The notes below the pieces were generated by a model. The model did no database searches. It was not told the origin of the DNA and worked only from the letters and a program-made list of their open reading frames with translations. From Syntrophaceae bacterium (GTDB taxonomy: Bacteria > Desulfobacterota > Syntrophia > Syntrophales > UBA2192): a stretch of DNA of 64,000 nucleotides. The position numbers and the translations under genes are program-made. Positions 9,320 to 18,804 of the stretch are shown piece after piece (position 1 is the first letter of the stretch; every line of letters starts with the position of its first letter). Location: NCBI GenBank assembly GCA_013177795.1, contig JABLXY010000002.1, positions 62,001 to 126,000 on the forward strand, in the 5' to 3' direction.

Positions 9320-9703
9320 TCAGGCTTTCATTTGTCCCGCGAGGACCTTCTCCAGCTCCCTGCAGAGATCCTGGCCTTTCATGAAGGAGAAGTCTTTCCT
9401 TGCGACGATCAGGATATCCTGCGAGGCCGGAAGCCTGTGCTTGTTCAAGCGGAAGAACTCCCTCAGGAGCCGCTTCATCCGGTTTCGCCTGACGGCCGTT
9501 TTCCCCACCCGCTTGCCGACGACGAGCCCGAGGCGCCGCACGCCCGTTGTGTTCCTGCAGTGAATGACGGTCAGGTACTCCGAATGAACCCGCTTGCCCG
9601 ACTCGAAAAGGGCCTTGAACTCGCTTCGCCTGCGGATCCTCTCGCTCTTCGTGAGCGTGTACCTGTCCTCGAGGGCTGGGGGGGTTGCTGCGGCTGGGCT
9701 CAC
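9320..9703 (-). CDS. rnpA: Ribonuclease P protein component
   Basis: This 127-aa basic protein has the RnpA core: F[15 protein letters not shown], [29 protein letters not shown] (RNR motif that binds the RNase P RNA) and DILIVARK. It assists 5' maturation of tRNA. The start used is a GTG at 9703, 24 nt after the rpmH stop. An internal start nearer [14 protein letters not shown] would be closer to the family's usual length, so the N-terminal ten residues are uncertain. Confidence 0.96.
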   Translation of the reverse strand: MSPAAATPPALEDRYTLTKSERIRRRSEFKALFESGKRVHSEYLTVIHCRNTTGVRRLGLVVGKRVGKTAVRRNRMKRLLREFFRLNKHRLPASQDILIVARKDFSFMKGQDLCRELEKVLAGQMKA

Positions 9704-9727
9704 CCTACCACTCTTTCCGGACCCGGC

Positions 9728-9865
9728 TCAGACGGTCAGCCTCTTTCTTCCCTTGGCGCGCCTTCTGCTCAGAACCAGCCGCCCACCCTTGGTGGCCATC
9801 CTGGCTCGAAATCCGTGGGCCCGCTTGCGCTTGAGATTCGTGATGGTCGTGAGTGTCTTTTTCAT
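9728..9865 (-). CDS. rpmH: 50S ribosomal protein L34
   Basis: This is a 45-aa ORF, too short for most ORF callers. It reads [19 protein letters not shown] and continues with the invariant [10 protein letters not shown] and [10 protein letters not shown] blocks of L34. It is the first gene of the operon that continues through rnpA, yidD, yidC, jag and mnmE. In many bacteria dnaA lies divergently upstream; here the upstream neighbour is uvrB instead. Confidence 0.97.
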   Translation of the reverse strand: MKKTLTTITNLKRKRAHGFRARMATKGGRLVLSRRRAKGRKRLTV

Positions 9866-9904
9866 GATGTCAGGGTCCTGTCAGGTTAAATGCTAAAGGT
9901 GACT

Positions 9905-9933
9905 CTTAAACCATTATCCCGAATGTTTGTCAA
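9905..9933 (-). promoter_or_regulatory. Candidate sigma-70 promoter of the rpmH operon
   Basis: On the minus strand TTGACA (9933-9928) is followed after 17 bp by TTTAAG (9910-9905), about 40 nt before the rpmH start. The -35 is perfect and the -10 is weak. It is the only good candidate in the short gap before rpmH. Confidence 0.5.
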
Positions 9934-10049
9934 GGGTTAATTGGACGGGAGGTTGCCGCTTGCCTCGGGCCCCCCGGTCCATTATAGTGAGAGAGTATCG
10001 AAGCCGGGGCACGAAGCGCCCGGCCATTACAGGGGTTGAGAGTCACGAG

Positions 10050-12185
10050 TTGAGCGGTCGAAACAACCGGCAACCGGCGGGCGGCGACTACATCGACAGG
10101 CGGCCCTTCCGGCTCGTTTCCGATTTCGAGCCCCGGGGCGACCAGCCCCAGGCCATCGAGAAGCTGGCCCGGGGCCTCGAGAGGGGTCACCCGCACCAGG
10201 TCCTGCTCGGGATCACCGGCTCGGGCAAGACCTTCACGGTGGCCAACGTCATCCAGGCCGTCCAGCGGCCCGCCCTGGTCATCGCCCACAACAAGACCCT
10301 CGCGGCGCAGCTCTACCAGGAATTCCGGTCGCTCTTCCCGGAGAACGCCGTCGAGTACTTCGTCAGCTACTACGACTACTACCAGCCCGAGGCCTACATC
10401 CCGACGACGGACACCTACATCGAGAAGGACTCGGCGATCAACGAGGAGATCGACAAGCTGCGCCACTCGGCCACGCGCTCGATCCTGTCGCGCCGCGACG
10501 TGATCGTCGTGGCCAGCGTCTCCTGCATCTACGGCATCGGCGCCCCCGAGACCTACCTCGGCATGGCCCTGTCCCTCGAGGAGGGCATGGAGATCCCGCG
10601 GGACACGATGCTGCGGCGCCTCGTGGACATCCAGTACGAGCGCAACGACACCGACTTCCATCGCGGCGCCTTCCGGGTCCGCGGCGACGTGGTGGAGATC
10701 TTCCCGGCCTACGAGGAGGAGCAGGCCGTCCGCGTCGAGTTCCTCGGCGACCGGATCGAGGCGATCTCCCTGGTGGATCCCCTCCGGGGAAAGAGGCTGG
10801 GGAGGCTCCGCAAGACGGACATCTACCCCGGGAGCCACTACGTCACGACGCGGGACACGGTGAAGGCGGCCCTCGCCTCCATCCGGGAAGAGCTGGGCGA
10901 GCGGCTCCGGGTTCTTCAGTCGCAGGGCAAGCTCCTCGAGGCCCAGCGGCTCGAGCAGCGCACCCGGTTCGACCTGGAGATGCTCGAGGAGATGGGCTAC
11001 TGCCAGGGGATCGAGAACTACTCCCGGCACCTCACCGGCCGCAAGCCCGGCGAGCCCCCGCCGACCCTCATGGAGTACCTGCCCGCCGACGCCCTCGTCA
11101 TCCTCGACGAGAGCCACGTCACCGTGCCGCAGCTCGTCGGCATGTTCCGCGGCGACCGCTCGCGGAAGGAGACCCTCGTTGAATACGGGTTCCGCCTGCC
11201 CTCGGCCCTGGACAACCGGCCGCTCATGTTCGAGGAGTTCGAGCGCTTCCCCCAGCAGCGCCTCTACGTCTCGGCCACCCCGGCCGAGTACGAGATCGCG
11301 AAGGCCCGCGGCCGCGTGGTGGAGCAGATCGTCCGCCCCACGGGGCTCATGGACCCCGAGATCGTCGTCCGCCCCGTGACCTACCAGGTGGACGACCTGC
11401 TGGGCGAGATCCGCAGGCGCGCCGAGCGGGGCGAGCGGGTCCTCGTGACGACCCTCACGAAGCGCATGGCCGAAAACCTCACGGAGTACTATGGGAGCCT
11501 GGGCGTGCGGGTCAAGTACATGCACTCCGACGTGCACACCCTGGAGCGGGTCGTCATCATCCGGGACCTGCGCATGGGGAAGTTCGACGTCCTCGTCGGC
11601 GTCAACCTCCTGCGCGAGGGGCTCGACATCCCCGAGGTGTCGCTCGTGGCGATCCTGGACGCCGACAAGGAGGGGTTCCTCCGCTCGGAGCGCTCCCTCA
11701 TCCAGACCAGCGGGCGGGCGTCGCGCAACGTGGCAGGGCAGGTCATCATGTACGCCGACCGCATCACCGACGCCATGCGGGCCTGCATCGACGAGACGGA
11801 GCGGCGCCGTGCGATCCAGCGGAAATACAACGAGGCGCACGGGATCACCCCGGAGACGATCCGCAAGTCCCTCGACAGCGTGCTGGCCTCCGTCTACGAG
11901 GCCGACTACGTCACGGTGCCCGTGATGGAGCCGAGGGTCGAGTACGTCTCCATCGCGGAGGTCCCGGAGCTGATCGCCAGGCTGCGGGAGGAGATGAAGG
12001 CGGCGGCCCGGGACTACGAGTTCGAGCGCGCGGCCGAGCTTCGCGACCGCATCCGAAAGCTCACCGAGCTGGAGATCGGGTTCGGGGGCGAGCCGACCGG
12101 CGATGAGACGGAGCCCGGCGAGAGGCCGGTGAGAAACGCAAACCGCAGCGTCAAGCGAGGAGAAGGCAAGAGGGTGAGAAGGTAA
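10050..12185 (+). CDS. uvrB: UvrABC system protein B
   Basis: The core of this nucleotide-excision-repair helicase is complete. It begins [20 protein letters not shown] and has Walker A GITGSGKT, the beta-hairpin [10 protein letters not shown], helicase motifs ([43 protein letters not shown]) and the C-terminal UVR motif ([17 protein letters not shown]) that contacts UvrC. No ATG precedes the core. The TTG at 10050 behind aggggttgag is my choice (711 aa); another TTG at 9927 would add 41 unconserved residues. The tail after the UVR motif is longer than usual and charged. UvrC follows 72 nt downstream, probably in the same transcript. Confidence 0.95.
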   Translation: MSGRNNRQPAGGDYIDRRPFRLVSDFEPRGDQPQAIEKLARGLERGHPHQVLLGITGSGKTFTVANVIQAVQRPALVIAHNKTLAAQLYQEFRSLFPENAVEYFVSYYDYYQPEAYIPTTDTYIEKDSAINEEIDKLRHSATRSILSRRDVIVVASVSCIYGIGAPETYLGMALSLEEGMEIPRDTMLRRLVDIQYERNDTDFHRGAFRVRGDVVEIFPAYEEEQAVRVEFLGDRIEAISLVDPLRGKRLGRLRKTDIYPGSHYVTTRDTVKAALASIREELGERLRVLQSQGKLLEAQRLEQRTRFDLEMLEEMGYCQGIENYSRHLTGRKPGEPPPTLMEYLPADALVILDESHVTVPQLVGMFRGDRSRKETLVEYGFRLPSALDNRPLMFEEFERFPQQRLYVSATPAEYEIAKARGRVVEQIVRPTGLMDPEIVVRPVTYQVDDLLGEIRRRAERGERVLVTTLTKRMAENLTEYYGSLGVRVKYMHSDVHTLERVVIIRDLRMGKFDVLVGVNLLREGLDIPEVSLVAILDADKEGFLRSERSLIQTSGRASRNVAGQVIMYADRITDAMRACIDETERRRAIQRKYNEAHGITPETIRKSLDSVLASVYEADYVTVPVMEPRVEYVSIAEVPELIARLREEMKAAARDYEFERAAELRDRIRKLTELEIGFGGEPTGDETEPGERPVRNANRSVKRGEGKRVRR

Positions 12186-12257
12186 CGGGGTGAGGGGCGC
12201 GGCTTGACATCCGCCGTCCTGTTTTTTCCCGGAGCCCGAGACCTTGGGGCGGCAGCC

Positions 12258-14141
12258 ATGGAAACGGAAGAGAAAGACAGCGCCCGAACGGACGTGAAGG
12301 AGGCGCTTGACCAAAAGGTCGGGGCCATCCCCCCCCGGCCCGGCGTCTACCTCATGAAGGACGGCAAGGGCGAGGTCATCTACGTCGGCAAGGCAAAGAA
12401 TCTCCGGAACCGCATCCGCAATTACTTCCAGGGGACCGACACCCGCGCGATGGTGCCGTTTCTCGTCTCCCGCGTCCGGGACCTGGACTTCATCGTCACC
12501 CACACCGAGAAGGAGGCCCTCCTCCTCGAGAACACCCTCATCAAGGAGCACCGGCCCCGCTACAACGTCATCTTCCGCGACGACAAGACGTACTACAGCC
12601 TGCGCCTCGACGCGCGGCAGGAGTTCCCCGCCTTCCAGCTCGTGCGCAAGACGAAGAAGGACGGGGCCCGCTACTTCGGCCCCTACCCCTCGGGGCTCGC
12701 GGCCAGGGAGACGCTGAAATACCTCCACCGCCTCTTCCCCCTGAGGACCTGCAAGGACCGGGAACTCAGGGGCCGCCGGCGCCCCTGCATCGAGTACGAG
12801 ATGCGCAACTGCGCCGGCCCCTGCGTGGGGCTCGTCCGGAAGGAGCAATACCGGAAGTTCATCGACGACGCCGTTCTCTTCCTCGAGGGCCGGGGGTCGA
12901 AGCTGCTCGACCTGCTCAGGCAGAGGATGGCCGAGGCGGCGGAGAACCTCGAGTTCGAGGAGGCCGCGCGGCTGCGCGACCAGATCGCGGCCATCGAGGC
13001 GACGGTGGAAAAGCAGCGGATGGTCTCGGCCGACTTCAAGGACCAGGATGTCTTCGGGCTGTACCGGGAGGACGACCAGGTCCAGGTCTGCATCCTGCGC
13101 ATCCGCGAGGGCAAGACCCTGGGCACGAAGAAGTTTGCCCCCGTCCGGACGGCGGCGGCCGACGCCGAGGTCCTCTCGTCGCTCCTCGGGCAGTATTACG
13201 ACGGGGAGCTCTTCATCCCCGCGGAGGTCGTCATCCCCACGGAGATCGAGGGCGGCGACGTCCTGGCCGAGTGGCTCTCGGAGAAGCGGGGGAAGAAGGT
13301 CGAGCTCATCGTGCCGCGCCGGGGGCCGCGGCGGGACCTGGCCGCGCTCGCGCGGCAGAACGCCGAGGATTCATTCAAGGCCGAGCGGGCCGCCCGCATG
13401 GACGAGGAGACGGCCCTGGCCCTGCTGCGCGACAAGCTGCACCTGCGCAGGCTGCCCCGGCGGATCGAGGGCGTCGACATCTCGAACCTCGGCGGCGAGC
13501 TGCCCGTGGGGGCGCTCGTGTCCTTCTCGGACGGCAGACCCGACAAGTCGGGCTACCGGCTCTACCACGTCCGGGGCGTCGAGGGGCCCGACGACTACGC
13601 GGGCATGCACGAGGTCCTGAAGCGGCGCTTCGAGAGCCGGGAGGACCTGCCCGACCTGCTGATGGTCGACGGCGGCCGGGGGCAGGTGGGCATGGCCGTC
13701 AAGGTCCTGCGCGAGCTCGGGATCGGGGATCTCGACGTGATCGGCCTGGCCAAGGGGTCGCCGCAGGCCGGCGATGCGGGCGGCGCGCGCCGCCGGCCCT
13801 CCCTGAAGGAGCAGGATCACGTCTACCTCGCGGGTCGAAAGGATCCCGTCTACCTCGCGAAACACCCTGCGGCGCTGCTGCTCCTGCAGCGCATCCGCGA
13901 CGAGGCGCACCGGTTCGCCATCACGCATCACCGCCGGAGGCTGGAGAAGCGCAACGCGCTCTCCGTGCTGGACGGCATCCCGGGCGTGGGGGCTGCGAGG
14001 AAAAGGGCCCTCCTGCGGCACTTCGGCGACGTGGACGCGCTGCGGCGGGCGGGGACCGGGGACCTCATGAGAGTCCCGGGGATCACCGCGAAGCTGGCCG
14101 GGGCGATCCTTCGTCATCTCAACCCCCCGGACCGGAGCTGA
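12258..14141 (+). CDS. uvrC: UvrABC system protein C
   Basis: This is a 627-aa excinuclease subunit. It has an N-terminal GIY-YIG nuclease (PRPGVYLMKDGKGEVIYVGKAKNLRNRI), the Cys-rich CIEYEMRNCAGPC segment, the UVR domain (ENLEFEEAARLRDQIAAIE), and the RNase H-like C-terminal nuclease starting at GVDISNLGG. Two helix-hairpin-helix motifs end the protein (LDGIPGVGAARKRALL and RVPGITAKLAGAIL). It makes both incisions around a lesion held by UvrB. The ATG at 12258 is preferred because it lies just before the conserved region. Confidence 0.97.
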   Translation: METEEKDSARTDVKEALDQKVGAIPPRPGVYLMKDGKGEVIYVGKAKNLRNRIRNYFQGTDTRAMVPFLVSRVRDLDFIVTHTEKEALLLENTLIKEHRPRYNVIFRDDKTYYSLRLDARQEFPAFQLVRKTKKDGARYFGPYPSGLAARETLKYLHRLFPLRTCKDRELRGRRRPCIEYEMRNCAGPCVGLVRKEQYRKFIDDAVLFLEGRGSKLLDLLRQRMAEAAENLEFEEAARLRDQIAAIEATVEKQRMVSADFKDQDVFGLYREDDQVQVCILRIREGKTLGTKKFAPVRTAAADAEVLSSLLGQYYDGELFIPAEVVIPTEIEGGDVLAEWLSEKRGKKVELIVPRRGPRRDLAALARQNAEDSFKAERAARMDEETALALLRDKLHLRRLPRRIEGVDISNLGGELPVGALVSFSDGRPDKSGYRLYHVRGVEGPDDYAGMHEVLKRRFESREDLPDLLMVDGGRGQVGMAVKVLRELGIGDLDVIGLAKGSPQAGDAGGARRRPSLKEQDHVYLAGRKDPVYLAKHPAALLLLQRIRDEAHRFAITHHRRRLEKRNALSVLDGIPGVGAARKRALLRHFGDVDALRRAGTGDLMRVPGITAKLAGAILRHLNPPDRS

Positions 14142-14159
14142 ACAGGGCGGGCGCGCGCC

Positions 14160-14720
14160 ATGGATTTCTTGACCGTGTTGCTGATCGCGATCGGGCTCGG
14201 CGTCGATGCCCTGAGCGTGGCCGTCGCCACGGGGGTCCTGCTCGTGAACCCTCCCCGGGCGGCCGTCTGGCGCATGTCCGCCGCCTTCGGCCTCTTCCAG
14301 TCTGCCATGCCCCTGCTCGGGTGGTCCGCCGGCCGCGCCGTTGCGGAGCTCATCGAGGCCTACGATCACTGGGTGGCCTTCGCGCTGCTGCTCTTCGTGG
14401 GCGGGAAGATGATCGTCGAGGCCTTCCGGGAAGACGGGGCGGGCGGGGTCCCGGGGGCGGACCCCACCCGCGGGTGGACCCTGCTGATGCTGGCCGTCGC
14501 CACCAGCATCGACGCCCTGGCCGTGGGCCTGAGCCTCGCCCTGGTCGGGGGGGCGATCCTGTACCCGAGCGCCGTGATCGGGGTCACGGCCTTCGCGATG
14601 ACGTGGGCGGGGATGGTGTTCGGCGGGAGGATCGGGACCTGGCTCGGCCGGAAAGTGGAGATTGCCGGGGGGCTCATCCTCATCGGGATCGGGGTCAAGA
14701 TCCTGTGGGAGCACCTGTAG
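14160..14720 (+). CDS. mntP: Putative manganese efflux pump MntP
   Basis: This 186-aa protein with six predicted membrane helices has the two DUF204 repeats of MntP. Each has an acidic motif: IAIGLGVDALSVAVATG and LAVATSIDALAVGLSLAL, the Asp-Ala pairs that line the cation path. It exports Mn(II). It starts 18 nt after uvrC, but no functional link to repair is implied. I see no yybP-ykoY riboswitch upstream, and the position directly behind uvrC leaves little room for one. Confidence 0.93.
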   Translation: MDFLTVLLIAIGLGVDALSVAVATGVLLVNPPRAAVWRMSAAFGLFQSAMPLLGWSAGRAVAELIEAYDHWVAFALLLFVGGKMIVEAFREDGAGGVPGADPTRGWTLLMLAVATSIDALAVGLSLALVGGAILYPSAVIGVTAFAMTWAGMVFGGRIGTWLGRKVEIAGGLILIGIGVKILWEHL

Positions 14721-14820
14721 CCGGGCGCCCCCGGCAACCGGGAGAGCCTGCAGAAGGCCCTTGCGCAGCCCATTCTGTGCCCGATACAATGAACTGGCAT
14801 CCGTCGAGGAGGTGCACATC

Positions 14821-16524
14821 ATGGCGCAGCGGAGGAAAGCCGAACGGATACGGGCGGGACCGAAGGCGAAGGGCGATCGGGGGGCATCCGCCGCCGAACC
14901 CCGCGGGGCCATGAAGCGGCTCATGCTCGAGCTCAAGCAGGCCGAGGAGAAGTACCGCAACATCATCGAAAACATCGGCGTCGGCGTGGCCATGATCGAC
15001 CCGCAGATGCGGATCCTCACCCTGAACCGCCAGATGCGGGAATGGTTCCCCGGCGTGGACCCGGCTGCCGCGCCCCTGTGCTACCAATCGTTCAACGACC
15101 CGCCGGCAAACGACGTCTGCCCCTACTGTCCCACCATTCGCACGCTCAGGGACGGCCGTGTCCACGAGGCCGTCACCGACACGCCGTCGGGAGAAACCGT
15201 CAGGCACTACCGAATCATCGCGACGCCCGTTACGGACGAGAGGGGCCGGGTCGTGGCGGCGATCGAGATGGTCGAGGACATCACCGAACGCAGGCGGGCG
15301 GCGGAGGCCCTGCGCGTGAGCGAGCAGCGCCACCGTTCCTACATCGAGTTGACCGGGCAGCTGGGCTGGACGACCAATGCCGCCGGGGAACTGGTCGAGG
15401 ATCTCCCCGCGTGGAGGGCCTTCACGGGTCAGAGCGAGGAGGAAATCAAGGGTGCGGGATGGGCAAATGCGATTCACCCGGATGACCGGGAGCGTGCCCT
15501 GGAGGAATGGCGCAAGGCCGTCGCAGCCAAGAGCGCCTACGAGGTCGAGTACCGGGTACGCAGAAAGGATGGGGTGTACCGGCACTGGCTGGTCCGCGGC
15601 GTCCCCCTCTTCGAGGATGACGGGAGCATCCGCGAGTGGGTCGGCACCTCGATCGACATCACGGACATGAAGCGCGTGGAGGATGAGCTCAAGAGATCGG
15701 AAGGCATGTACCGCACGATCTTCGAGACGACACCGGCGGCGATGATGATCGTCGAGGAGGACACGACCATATCCATGGTCAACAGGGAGTTCACGGCGCA
15801 AACGGGCTACGAGGCCGGCGAGATCGAGGGGAAGAAAAGCTGGACGGAACTCATCCGGAAAGAGGATCTGGACCGTGTGATGGGGTATCACCGCCTGCGC
15901 AGGCTCGACCCGGATGCGGCGCCGAGGAACTACGAGTTTCGATACACGGACAGGCAAGGGCGCATCCGGGACGTCTACGCGACGGTCGCCATGATGCCGG
16001 GGACGAAGAAAACGGTGCTGTCCTTCCTGGACATCACGGACAGAAAGCGGGACGAGGAAACCCTCAGGACGATGGCCGAGGAGCTGAAGTCCAAGACCCA
16101 TGCCCTGGAGGAGATGAATGCAGCGCTGCGCGTGCTGCTCAAGCAAAGGGAAGAGGACAAGACGGACCTGGAAAAAAGAATCCTTGCCAGCGTCAAGGAG
16201 CTTGTCATCCCGCACCTCAGGGAGCTGAAAAAGAGCCTGTCCGGTCAGAAGGACCTGACCCGCCTCCAGATCCTGGAATCGAACCTGCAGGGCATCATGT
16301 CCCCCTTTGCGCAGAAGCTGTCCATGCAGTTCCTGAATCTCACGCAGAAGGAAATCCAGGTGGCCAATCTCATCAAGGAGGGCAAGACGACAAAGGAAAT
16401 CGCACAGTTCATGGACCTGTCAAAGTTTGCCATCGACACGCACAGGGCCCACCTGAGAAGAAAACTGGGCCTGACCAACAAGAGAGTCAATCTCAGGACT
16501 TACCTTTCCTCCTTTTTGAAATAG
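14821..16524 (+). CDS. PAS-domain sensor regulator with C-terminal LuxR-type HTH
   Basis: The 567-aa protein has three PAS domains: about 40-155, 165-285 (PAS/PAC with IREWVGTSIDITD) and 290-410. A coiled coil follows, then a LuxR HTH at the C-terminus (LNLTQKEIQVANLIKEGKTTKEIAQFMDLSKFAIDTHRAHLRRKLGL). There is no kinase or receiver, so it is a one-component regulator. PAS1 carries a cysteine cluster (CYQSFND..NDVCPYC) in a segment where most PAS domains have none; a similar cluster occurs in the large kinase at 46359. The start follows gaggaggtg. Targets are unknown. Confidence 0.88.
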   Translation: MAQRRKAERIRAGPKAKGDRGASAAEPRGAMKRLMLELKQAEEKYRNIIENIGVGVAMIDPQMRILTLNRQMREWFPGVDPAAAPLCYQSFNDPPANDVCPYCPTIRTLRDGRVHEAVTDTPSGETVRHYRIIATPVTDERGRVVAAIEMVEDITERRRAAEALRVSEQRHRSYIELTGQLGWTTNAAGELVEDLPAWRAFTGQSEEEIKGAGWANAIHPDDRERALEEWRKAVAAKSAYEVEYRVRRKDGVYRHWLVRGVPLFEDDGSIREWVGTSIDITDMKRVEDELKRSEGMYRTIFETTPAAMMIVEEDTTISMVNREFTAQTGYEAGEIEGKKSWTELIRKEDLDRVMGYHRLRRLDPDAAPRNYEFRYTDRQGRIRDVYATVAMMPGTKKTVLSFLDITDRKRDEETLRTMAEELKSKTHALEEMNAALRVLLKQREEDKTDLEKRILASVKELVIPHLRELKKSLSGQKDLTRLQILESNLQGIMSPFAQKLSMQFLNLTQKEIQVANLIKEGKTTKEIAQFMDLSKFAIDTHRAHLRRKLGLTNKRVNLRTYLSSFLK

Positions 16525-16556
16525 TGTTTTTGCACACTATTCAACCATTATTTTTT
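16520..16556 (+). terminator. Hairpin terminator overlapping the end of the PAS-LuxR gene
   Basis: AATAGTGT (16520-16527) pairs perfectly with ACACTATT (16534-16541) across a 6-nt loop. A T-rich stretch ending in TTTTTT follows 10 nt later. The stem includes the stop codon. Confidence 0.55.
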
Positions 16557-16720
16557 CAATATTGCCATCCGGACAATTATGCTTGAGAGAGCAAATGGGC
16601 ATAAGGAGACGCACGAACACGATTCGGTAACCGGCGTTTTCGCGCATCCGCCAGCATCTGTTCAGCACATCGACGACCGGAAACAAGCCCTCGAAACCCT
16701 GACCTGAAAGGAGTTTTCCC

Positions 16721-17287
16721 ATGTCCCGGCATGCGTATCGGGCCGATGTGCCCCTGCCCCGAGCGGAAGGCTTGAGTCGGATCCGAACCAAATCAGTGCC
16801 CCTGGGCAAACCGAACGGCTCCGGGGGAACGGAGCCCCCGAGAATATACATGTGGGCCGGGTCGGAAGGTCTTTTCATCTCGGCGGATCTGCGTGACCTC
16901 GGCCTCGAGGATCTCCGGATTCGTGCGCAGGGCATGAGCTTGATCTTCGACGGGACTCTCCGCCCGGAGTTGCCGAATGCGGAGGGGGGGACCCACCGGG
17001 CGAAAAAGGCCCCGGCGGCATTCTCCCACGTACTGGAACTGCCGTACGAGGTCAACGGCGATGATATCGATGTGCAAAACGAGAATGGGCTGGTCTCGAT
17101 CGTCCTGAAGAGGAGGGATTCCGGGCGGCAGAACAGCCGCGCCGCGCAGTCGTCCTTCAGGGCATCGATTAGGCGCTTTTTCGGGGAAAACGAAAGCACT
17201 CCCCGCAGCCTCAAGGACGAGATTGCGATGCTGGAGACCATCGAGAGGTATCTTGCATTTCAATCCGTCAAGGGCACGGCCCGATAA
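16721..17287 (+). CDS. Hsp20/alpha-crystallin-like small heat-shock protein
   Basis: The 188-aa protein has an alpha-crystallin-like core at about 45-137: EGLFISADLRDLGLEDLRIRAQGMSLIFDGTL, then FSHVLELPYEV...IDVQNENGLVSIVLKR, the usual V-x-A-x-x-x-NGLL-x-I pattern of Hsp20. A 45-aa polar tail follows instead of a clear I-x-I/V end. It is preceded by a good ribosome site (aaaggag). A second, shorter Hsp20-like gene follows after 14 nt, so the two probably form hetero-oligomers or an operon. No CIRCE or obvious sigma-32 site is visible upstream. Confidence 0.8.
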   Translation: MSRHAYRADVPLPRAEGLSRIRTKSVPLGKPNGSGGTEPPRIYMWAGSEGLFISADLRDLGLEDLRIRAQGMSLIFDGTLRPELPNAEGGTHRAKKAPAAFSHVLELPYEVNGDDIDVQNENGLVSIVLKRRDSGRQNSRAAQSSFRASIRRFFGENESTPRSLKDEIAMLETIERYLAFQSVKGTAR

Positions 17288-17301
17288 AGGAGGATGACCC
17301 C

Positions 17302-17667
17302 ATGGCACCCTCTGTCCATGAAGCCGCCCGACAGCCCGGGCGACAGTCCGGGGAAAGGGAACGCCGGGAAACCCGCTTCGAGCGCTCCCCGTGGATCCAC
17401 GTGACCCGAAGTGAGAGGGATGACCCGCGGGTGACCATGTGGGACGGGGTCAAGGCCATCGTCATCGCCCTGTCGTTTACCTACGGCGATCCCGGGGACA
17501 TCCAGATTTCCATCGTGGAGGACTGCCTCCTGATGAGGGGCACGGCGGGGAACAACGCCGTCAGTCGAACCATAGAGCTTCCCTGCCCGGTCGAGACCCG
17601 TCCGATCCGAATCGACGACAAGGGGACGATCTACTTCCTCCTGCGGAAAAAGGTAAACACCCCTTGA
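17302..17667 (+). CDS. Second Hsp20-like protein (short)
   Basis: This 121-aa protein is a compact alpha-crystallin-type domain. Its pattern VKAIVIALSFTYGDPGDIQISIVEDCLLMRGTAG, then SRTIELPCPVETRPIRIDDKGTIYFLLRKK, follows the Hsp20 strand order but is divergent, with no C-terminal I-x-I motif. It starts 14 nt after the first Hsp20-like gene behind aaaggaggatgacccc. The N-terminal 45 residues are polar and likely disordered. The function is inferred from pattern and neighbour. Confidence 0.65.
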   Translation: MAPSVHEAARQPGRQSGERERRETRFERSPWIHVTRSERDDPRVTMWDGVKAIVIALSFTYGDPGDIQISIVEDCLLMRGTAGNNAVSRTIELPCPVETRPIRIDDKGTIYFLLRKKVNTP

Positions 17668-17898
17668 TCGTCTTGCGCTGTGCGGGGGGAAGCCGGCACC
17701 CCGTCATCCGGTGCGTTTCGTCCGTGTGCTGCATTCCGCCCCCCCCACATGCCCGGTGTTCTCTTCGCCGCCGTGCCGTTCCGTGTCTTCATGGCCCGCT
17801 CTCTTTGGCCCGCGAATACCCGGTCGCAGCCGGGCGTCATTGCGGGAGGTCGAAGATGGTTCCTTCTGAATCGTCGGCTGCGGAAAGGAGTCCGGATC

Positions 17899-18171
17899 AT
17901 GAAAATGACATCCCATCAGATCGAACAGTGGCTTCGCAGAAATCGAAGAAGAATGATCAAGTGCCCCTACCAGCCGGGGGATCTGAGAATTACTCTCTGG
18001 GGCTGCAGGCAGCGCAAGCTGCAGGCAAGAAGAGAGGATTTTTCGGACCTGATGAAGGGAGACTATTTCGATTACGTCTACAAGAGCAACCTGTTGCGGT
18101 GCCGCGATTGTCCGATTCCCGAGGCGTACCGGCATCGGGGTAACCGCACAGGCTCAGTCACCGCCGCGTAA
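17899..18171 (+). CDS. Small basic Cys-containing protein of unknown function
   Basis: This 90-aa ORF is preceded by a good ribosome site (ggaaaggag). It is basic and has four cysteines (IKCPYQP, WGCRQRK, LRCRDCP), which could bind a metal or nucleic acid. An N-terminal helix of the form SHQIEQWLRRNRRRMI resembles a short nucleic-acid-binding helix. I do not recognise a family. It lies between the Hsp20-like pair and the universal stress protein on the same strand. Coding status rests on the start signal and composition. Confidence 0.55.
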   Translation: MKMTSHQIEQWLRRNRRRMIKCPYQPGDLRITLWGCRQRKLQARREDFSDLMKGDYFDYVYKSNLLRCRDCPIPEAYRHRGNRTGSVTAA

Positions 18172-18319
18172 TCCGCCGCCCGATGAGCGCCCGGCAGCCG
18201 GCAGGGTGCAAGCAGCGGCCGGCAAGCGCTCAGCCCCGCCATGCGCGGGCGGCGTGACGGCCCCGGGGCGTCAAATCGGCGCCCGGGTATTGTCTTGGGA
18301 AGAAGCGAGGAGGTGAACC

Positions 18320-18772
18320 ATGTTCCAGCCGAAAACCATCCTGGTGCCCACAGATTTCTCCGTTTATTCGGAGAGGGCCTTCCGCAAGGCCCTCGATCTC
18401 TCGAAGGCCTACTCGGCGAAGCTCGCCGTCCTCCACGTCGTCAGGGTGCTGCCGCTGAACGTCGGCGAATACTGGCTCGAGGAAACGACGATCAAGCGCG
18501 TGCAGGCCGACCTCGAGAGGGCCTCGAGAGACGAGGTCGTGAAGTTCATCGGAAAGTTCCCCGAGGCCAAGGGCCTCTCCGTCGAGGCCAGCGTCCGAAG
18601 CGGCGTCCCCTACGAGCAGATCGTGCAGGACGCGGCGGACCGGGGCGTTGACCTCATCGTCATGGCCCCGCGAGGCAAGGCGGGGATCAAGGAGCATCTC
18701 CTGGGGGGCACGGCGGACAGGGTCATCCGTCATGCGGCCTGCGACGTGCTGATCGTCCGTGGCCGTGATTAG
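18320..18772 (+). CDS. Universal stress protein UspA family
   Basis: The 150-aa single-domain Usp begins TILVPTDFSVYSERAFRKAL and includes VDLIVMAPRGKAG. The nucleotide-binding signature G-x2-G-x9-G appears in modified form as APRGKAGIKEHLLGGTADRVIRHA. Such proteins form dimers and often bind ATP, and they are induced in stress or anoxia. The start follows gaggaggtgaacc. The gene closes the stress-related stretch that begins with the Hsp20-like pair. Confidence 0.93.
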   Translation: MFQPKTILVPTDFSVYSERAFRKALDLSKAYSAKLAVLHVVRVLPLNVGEYWLEETTIKRVQADLERASRDEVVKFIGKFPEAKGLSVEASVRSGVPYEQIVQDAADRGVDLIVMAPRGKAGIKEHLLGGTADRVIRHAACDVLIVRGRD

Positions 18773-18804
18773 CGCAGGGTGTCAGCGTCAGGTGCTCCGC
18801 ACCC

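Noticed and set aside
9905-9935. DnaA box / origin near rpmH
   Set aside because: Only one degenerate TTATCC-like sequence is present, which is part of the promoter region; no cluster or AT-rich unwinding element.
9930-12848. 972-aa open frame on the minus strand opposite uvrB
   Set aside because: It mirrors the codon structure of the real uvrB and uvrC genes; composition is Leu/Gly/Asp/His-rich with no domain, a typical shadow in high-GC DNA.
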